From the NCBI GenBank assembly GCA_030340625.1, contig JAOPHQ010002316.1:88501-152500 (forward strand): a stretch of 64,000 nt of DNA. Direction: 5' to 3'. Numbering within the stretch: position 1 is the stretch's first letter; the number at the start of each line of letters is the position of its first letter. The notes beneath the pieces were generated by a model. That model worked only from the letters and a program-made list of their open reading frames with translations. It was not told where the DNA came from and made no database searches. The translations under genes were made by a program, and so were the position numbers. Of the stretch, positions 22,327 to 64,000 are shown piece after piece. Source of the DNA: Merluccius polli. Its lineage: Eukaryota > Chordata > Actinopteri > Gadiformes > Merlucciidae.

Positions 22327-23833
22327 CAGAGATGAGGATAAAAAACGCGGGAAAGATCTGAAAAAGAAATCACGATCGATCGCCAGACACCCTCGTCGCG
22401 GGGCCATGGAGGCCGATGGGACACTCACCCCCGCCTCTCAACAACACGGACCACACTGCCGGACATCGTCTATCTCACCCCCCCCCCCCCCCCCCCCCGT
22501 ACCCAGCAGTTACAGTATGTCTATTAAATAGTTCTGAAAAACAGGTGAATAGAGAAAAGTCGGTTTATTTTAGGAACTTTTTAAAAAAAAATTTTGTTTT
22601 AATTGTTCAGAAATCGCTCGAATGATGTTGCGTTTCTTCTGAGGTTTTGATCATTTCAGTCAAGGAAATTACATTTTAACCATCCGATAGGAAACCTGTT
22701 CAATCGATCTTGCATCACGGTGTCTGTTTCCCTCTCTTTCAGCCATGTTAAGGAAACATGTTTTCAAGACTGAGCACAGGAGACCTTAAGGTTAAGGTCG
22801 ACATCATTTGCAGTGCAGCTCGTTGTTGTTGTGGGGGCAAACATGCTTTTAACTCGAAGGCACAAACTGCTGATCTTCAACACACAAAGGAACTCGATGA
22901 ATCGTGTTTCCCATACAGACCGATGTAGCCTTTTAGATATAGTATGTATGTTAATCTAATCCTCCAAGAGAAAGAAAAAGCAATCATTTTTTGATAATCG
23001 TGTACTTAAAAGATTGAAACACTATGCGCCCTGAATGCAGATTCGGTGGCGTGCTGTGAACGTGGCAGACAGGCCAACTTTAAGCTAAAGTTTGTTTTGT
23101 TCTGAGCCTTTTCTATGAAGGGAGGCGTGAGGAGAGTTTTTGTTTTTGCTTTTTGTACAAAAATAATACTGTTAATACTGCCGATATTTTTTTGTTTATT
23201 TTACCCTTTATACCTAACTGCAATAGTTGCCTTGTAAGGCGAACCACACAATACCACAATAACTCTAATGTATCTTGATGACCCTTACGACTAGTGATGT
23301 ACCGTGTTTGTTCAACGCCGACGCCCGATGCCGACCCACAGTTCGCTACACACTTTAAAAACCAAAGCAGCCGGACCTCGTTGGATTAATGCAAAAGGAA
23401 AAACACAGTCTGTAGCCTCGCAGCCCTCCAGCCTCGCAGCCTCCAGCCTCGCAGGCCGGACGCCGGGCTGCCGGTCTCTCGCCACCTTGTTGTGGTGGTG
23501 AAACCTTTCAAAATGCCTTTTGGGAGCGTGGCGAGATATATTTTTGTACATATACAGTAGCTGGATTTTAAAGGCAATTTATTTTGAATTTCATTTGAAT
23601 AATACAATTTTATTGATTTAAAAAAAAAAAAAAAAAGATGTCATGTTTTTACATTTGTTTTATAGTCGAAACCAATGATAACAAAGGAATAGAAGATGGA
23701 CAATCCAGTTGTAACTCAAGTTGGTGGTGGTTGATGGTTGAGTCCTGCGTGAGGGCTTGGTTAGGACTCTGAAAGCGGCCTCTCGTTTTGATGAGTCGTT
23801 TTAAAGCACACTTGGGTTTCTTCCTATCTATAA

Positions 23834-23840
23834 ACTTGAA
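23834..23840 (+). promoter_or_regulatory. Candidate miR-26 target site in ctdsp1 3' UTR
   Basis: ACTTGAA pairs with miR-26 bases 2-7 and has an A opposite base 1 (7mer-A1 type). Repression of its host ctdsp mRNA by intronic miR-26 has been described in zebrafish for ctdsp2. A single 7mer is weak evidence on its own. Confidence 0.4.
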
Positions 23841-24253
23841 TTGGAGCGTCTTCTGTTTTGTAACGGCGTCTAGTCCGCAAGTAGCGCTCACTTCATCCAT
23901 TTTTAACCGTCTGGTTCCCAGGGAAGAGTCGTGTCTCTCTCTCTGGCCCCCATTCACTTTTACTCCAGATAAGGGGTCTGTGTGTGTCTGTCTGTCTGTC
24001 TCTGTGTGTTTTGTCGGCATCATTGCAGAAAACGCAAGAGTTTTTGTTGGCGACAAGAAAAACTTTGATAACCCCTTTCTATTGTATTTTTTTTTGAAAA
24101 TAACGATTTTAACTTTTTTTTTACTGTATGCAACAGGAGTATTAACGTTGACAGCCAAGTAAAGAAACTGGTTAAATACATGTATGATGATTTGTTTGTT
24201 AAATTGCTGCTGAAAGAAAAAAAAAAAGACGAGACATATTTGTACCCTGTATC

Positions 24254-24259
24254 AATAAA
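24254..24259 (+). terminator. poly(A) signal of ctdsp1
   Basis: ATCAATAAAGCATGTTTTATTGG is near the end of the long 3' UTR and is followed by a T/G-rich tract. No stronger signal was noticed before it. Confidence 0.55.
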
Positions 24260-26060
24260 GCATGTTTTATTGGCACTACCATAATTGTTTCAAAAAGACG
24301 CGAAAGGGTCCAAGACAACATATGAAATTAAAATGAAAAATAAAATACAATTGGAATAGACTTCATATGAAAACAGAACAAATTGACCCTTAAGATCCAC
24401 ATGCCCACCCAGAAAAACTCATCTCCTACCGCGTCCTACTGATCTCCTCCTCACTTTTTACCAAAAGTACCGCTGTGTTTTGGCCCAGTGTATTTACATT
24501 TTACTAACCCTTGATCTGCAGCGGAAGCTCTGCACAGTCTTCAACGTCCATCACCACAAAATACAACTAAACAAATGTCAGACGATGGTAAACGGACATC
24601 AAACATTCAACTCCCAAGGGACATTGACTCAGCTGTCACTTTTAACTGATCTTTTAAGTATTTTAAACTTCAAAGGATATTTAAAAATTCTGCAAATGCG
24701 GAGCAAAGCAGACTAATGGTTATGTAAAATAGTAGGCGTGCTTTTATCCAAAGCCACGACTGCATACATACTTAGTCTTTTTTTCTCAAAGTTTCTGTTC
24801 ATGAAATCATCTCGTCTCGTCGTTGCCGATGTTGCCCATGTTACTATGGCAACACCATATGCGCATACTTTAAAGGCCAACCAAACCAGCTGACCCCAAA
24901 ATAATGCTCCCAGGTGTGGTTCATTCCCTCTTGTCGACGCCCCCTTCAATTCAGTTTCAATCAGCGGAGGACAGGTGTGTGTGTCGCATCAACGCTTACT
25001 GAGCAGGTGGACAGGTAGCCAATGAGAAGAGACGCATGCACTAACATGCGTCCAACCAAGAGGGAGAGCCATCTAATGCAAACCAATATACACCTGTTGG
25101 GGGCGTGGGGGGGTTTGGTTCTCCTTTAAAAGCAGTCATTGATGTGTTCCTCAGTAATCTCATGATTAAAGCCAATATTACTTTTGATATAAATGACTAT
25201 TGAGTAGCAGGATGCCTACGGAGCGGTTAGTGTTGCCGAAGTCGGTCCTAATGCAAACATTAGATGCTTCTCCATTACAAGTAAGTTAGTTAAAAGTCTT
25301 GTCACGCTATTATACATACAGAAATCTGATTTTATGGCAATGAGATATATGTATATTATGTCTGTCTAAAATGTATTTAAATCAGTTGCAATTTTTTTTT
25401 TACAAAGGCAAAAAATTAAAGGTGCGGTAGTAAGATTTAAGAGCTGTCATTTGAGTGTAATTTTTTAGAAATACCACAGCCATCTGTCAGCTGTTTGGGA
25501 GTGAAATGCTCTGAGGATATCTCCTCTGGTTGTCTGCATGCCTCTTAACACGCTCTCTTTACTGCTCTCAAATCTTATCTACAGCACCTTTAACCTCATA
25601 AATATATACATCTCTATCTCAACATTCAAATTTTTATCGCTGGGCTTTCTAAGTACTTAATCTATTTTACCATTAGTTGAATTATTAGTATTGTATGTTT
25701 TTGGGGTATTCAATAGTTTGTTGCTGTTTTGCGTCAAACTCGCATGAAGGGTGGAAAAATCACAACTGAATCAAAGTCGCTTTCCAATGACGAGTGTTGT
25801 TAGGCCAAGGCTTGCAGATAAAAAACAATAATACATTATTAATATATAGTATAGGTCTATCTCACCACATGTTACACAACACCATGTCAGCGCTCAATAA
25901 TAATAATATAATATAATCCATTTGGTATCCAAAGCGTCTTACAATATACCTTTAGTGCGTACATTAGTTTTTTAATTAGTTTGAACACTTTGACCTCTTG
26001 TCGGGTCAAACCAAGTAGACAGTAAATGATCTTACAGGGGGGGCGACGACACGCTGTCTG
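24260..26060. other. Convergent intergenic region, includes probable obsl1 3' UTR
   Basis: No supported coding exon on either strand. The region lies between the ends of ctdsp1 (+) and obsl1 (-). The obsl1 3' UTR should occupy the part just below 26061. A weak signal ATTAAA reads on the minus strand near 25977. Confidence 0.45.
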
Positions 26061-61197
<35,137 letters not shown>

Positions 61198-61339
61198 GTC
61201 TGCTCCAGTGCCAGCCTCGGCTCAGCAGCTCAGTTGCTCACTGCCAACGCTGGGGTGGGAGTGTTTTGGACTGGGACTGCACAGTGCAAGTATCTGAAGC
61301 AAAAGGATCAAAAAGTGTAATCAAGACGTGACCTTGTTT

Positions 61340-61480
61340 AATACTAATGAAGGGTAAAGTAACAGCTCAGCCCACCAGCGTGCTAACCATGTAGGCAATG
61401 CGCCAATACAAGGTTCAATCCTGACCATAGGCCTTATGCTAGTCTTTCCCTCTCTCCTTCAACCCAGTGCCCTGTCCATA
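61340..61480 (+). mobile_element. tRNA-like SINE fragment
   Basis: AGGTTCAATCCTGACC is B-box-like and follows an A-box-like GCTCAGCCCACCAGCGTGC. Weakly conserved. Confidence 0.4.
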
Positions 61481-62009
61481 ATGGCACAAAAAATGCCATT
61501 AAATAAAAAAATATCCATCACCAACAGTTTTAGGCAAGTTCCCATCACTAGAATGATTTAGTTTCTAAAGTTAGTGTTAGAGTCCATGGTAAAAAAGGGT
61601 CTATTTTTTGACTATCTATACCACAGAACTATACCACTTCTAATGCTTACTCCATGCAAATGTGTTTTGATATCGATAGTGTTATTGACGGTTGTCATTT
61701 AATTGGATCGGAAAGAAAACAGGAAAAACACCGGCCCAGCTCGGTCGGGAGGGTATAGGGGTGCGGCTTGGTCCTGTTGCAACGGCAGCCACAACACAGA
61801 TAGGCAACACAGCTGGTGCCGTATTTCAATGGGAAAGTGCTTAATATAGCGCACGCTAAATAAAGACCTGCAAAGGAGTGTGTATGTGTGTGTGTGTGTG
61901 TGTGTATGTGTGTGTGTGGGTGTGTGTCAGGTATCACAAAGAACGCCGTGAACCCCACATGCTCACACAAACACTGACGAAGCTCACGGCAGATCTTATC
62001 GAGACCTAA

Positions 62010-62515
62010 CAGAGACCATACCAATGCCTTACAGACCACACAACAACCAGAGAGACCTTACCAAGATGTTACAGCAGACCTACAGAAACCATACAAAGAA
62101 ACCTTACAGAGACCTTATGAAGACCAAGCAGAAACCTTACAGGGACATTACAGTGCCCATACAGAGACTTTATAAACCAGTCCATACAAAGACCTTGTAG
62201 ACCTTACAGCAACCATACAGAGACATTATAAACCCTACAGAGACCATAGAAAGACCTTATATACATTACAGAGACCTTACATCGCCCATACGGGACCTTA
62301 TAAACCTTACAGAGTCCATATAGAGAGCTTACCAAGACCTTTCAACGACCATACAGAGCCCTTACAGCGACCTTACAGCGACTGTATGAATACCATACAG
62401 ACCTTATGGAGACCAGTGAGTGACCATGCAGAAACATTACAGCAACACTGTACAGATACCTTATGGAGATCATACAGCGACCATACAGTGACCATGCAGA
62501 GACCTTACAGTCCAA
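62010..62515. repeat. Degenerate tandem array of TACAGAGACC-type units
   Basis: Over 500 bp, short variants of ACCTTACAGAGACCATACAG recur at roughly 10-25 bp steps with many substitutions. No reading frame is preserved. Confidence 0.75.
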
Positions 62516-64000
62516 CTATGTGGTAGCCTCCATCTCACCGTGTTGGTTGGTTGCCTTTGGCAACCAATTCTGCCTCAAAATGTCAGTTGAAGTCACAGTG
62601 AAGCCCAACAACATCGCAGTTAAAGTTGGATTAATCCAAGGCTAGACATCTCTTTTATGTTGTTCGGCCCATTGTGCAGACACATCAACGTCATACTATT
62701 GGGTTTGGGTTTCATTATATTTATCTTCCAAAGGAGGTTAACAAAAATACAGATATGTCGGACAAATGTAGACCCCAGACTGATATTAAACATTCAGTTA
62801 CCACTTATAGAAGTGCCATAGGACAGATTCCAGTATTACAACAGTTTAAAAATAATGACATGTTGTTAGTGAGTGTGTCAAAGATAGCAACACAGTTAAC
62901 AGTAAACAGTTAACAGTAATAATTAAATTAACAGTAATATTAGTAATTACAACTTTTTGTGCTTTCATTTAATTGTAATACACTACAATAATATACCAAT
63001 GCAATGCTTCATATGTATAATAAATAATGAAGTGCAAGTTAAACAACCCATGGGGTTCGAGTTTTCTATCATCTTAATGTTATTTGGTTGTTATTTAAAA
63101 CATTGAAAAAATGCTGTGCATCCTGTGGCCAAACCACACTTGAACTCGTACGGATACGTAAACTATCCACAAGTCGATTTTTGTTATTTTTGAAAAATAC
63201 CATTTCTCCTGGTTCCCACACACATTTTCGGACACATTTCATAAGAGGAAAATCCGCGAGGTCAACGCGTTAAAAGCAGTTTAAATATTCCCCAGGAGGT
63301 TTTAAAGAGGGGGGCTTGGGATCGCCCCTCGTGTTTACTCGTCTCGTTTAATTGGAACGACCTCTGCCCCCTTGTGAAGTCGGACCGCGTATCCCTCACA
63401 TGACCTACCTCGCGTCGGCGTCCAAGGCACCACGACGTCAACATACATCCCGCACTGGCAAAAAAAAGGTCTTCGAGTTAAGAAATCGGCGTCGCTTGTC
63501 TTCAACGCCCCGCTCTGGCATGCCGCGTGAAATAAATCCCGTTCAAATGTCCCACGTGCTTTGCCAGTACATTTTTTGGTTTGTTTGTTTTGCAATCTCG
63601 TACGACTTTTCGCGCGTTTCAGAGCCAAACTTCTGCGTTTCTGTTCGGGACGGCTACAACTTCAGAGCGGTCCCCCCCAATCGGTGTGGCGTCCTGCCGT
63701 TAGACACCCTGAGTGTCATTGTTCGTGGACGACCGATAAGTGCTTTTGCAGCTGCCACAGTCCCCTAAAAATACCGGCCGCCTCGATGACAGCAGCGGGG
63801 ATAAGCCAGGCTCTCCCATTCACTTGCTAGCGAGGGCTAAAAAAAGCGATGGATGACTGGGCCCAGGGAAAGGCTGCTTAGCTTACTTGAAACCTTGCAA
63901 TAAAAACCTAAGAAGAAGGCAAGCGGTCCTGGCAGCAATCTGAGTCTTCATGGTGGGTGAGCAAGATGTATGGTCATGTGGACGACGCGTGGATTGGACC

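Larger units (their letters stand above)
22327..24259 (+). other. ctdsp1 3' UTR
   Basis: About 1.9 kb follow the stop with no other gene, ending at AATAAA (24254-24259). It contains a C run (about 22480-22498) and one miR-26 seed match at 23834. Confidence 0.6.
61198..64000. other. Upstream region of obsl1: 5' UTR, promoter and repeats
   Basis: The 5' UTR begins at 61198. A splice acceptor may lie at about 61290 (minus strand TTGCACTGTGCAG), so earlier non-coding exons could lie at higher coordinates. A tRNA-type SINE piece is at about 61340-61480, a GT repeat at about 61879-61925 and a degenerate tandem array at 62010-62515. From about 63240 the DNA becomes CpG-richer, with CCCCTAAAAATA near 63763 (similar to a MEF2 site). 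No coding gene was supported. Confidence 0.45.

Overview
This window is vertebrate, almost certainly teleost, nuclear DNA. The reasons are split genes with GT-AG introns, an exact copy of mature miR-26 inside a ctdsp intron, many tRNA-derived SINEs, an L2-type LINE, several small hAT elements, and long simple repeats. There are no bacterial features. The species cannot be fixed from sequence alone.

Three protein genes can be built exon by exon. (1) spegnb (319-2002, +) encodes a 229-residue IQ plus two-Ig protein in four exons. (2) ctdsp1 (3331-22326, +) encodes an SCP-family phosphatase with the DLDET active site, in seven canonical exons. It hosts miR-26 in intron 4, a 63-bp minisatellite in intron 5, and a 2.66-kb open exon between exons 2 and 3. 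(3) obsl1 (61197 down to about 26061, -) encodes obscurin-like 1, with about 29 recognisable Ig domains and one Fn3 domain in about 36 exons, almost all phase 1-1 and 261-288 bp. It meets ctdsp1 tail to tail; 24260-26060 lies between them.

The most interesting signals are two large, apparently undescribed exons. The ctdsp1 exon (12454-15113) encodes about 886 very acidic, Cys- and Tyr-rich residues. Its phases (1 in, 0 out) equal those of exon 2, so it can replace exon 2 but cannot be added after it. The predicted isoform is an 1124-residue phosphatase in which the CC-L-C lipidation segment is swapped for an acidic domain. The obsl1 exon (49967-52285) stands where an ordinary Ig exon should be, yet encodes 773 residues built mostly from a 14-residue (42-bp) repeat. 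Around it is a tandemly expanded block of Ig exons, several of them decayed.

Four obsl1 exons each carry exactly one extra base, which breaks the frame. No other damage was seen in that gene, so base-level assembly error is likely, but real gene decay cannot be excluded. Introns and flanks hold four small hAT-type elements with perfect 8-bp target duplications, an internally deleted hAT transposase remnant, an antisense L2 fragment, at least seven tRNA-type SINE copies and long microsatellites. In mammals spegnb, ctdsp1 and obsl1 share a chromosome region (human 2q35), which supports the gene names.
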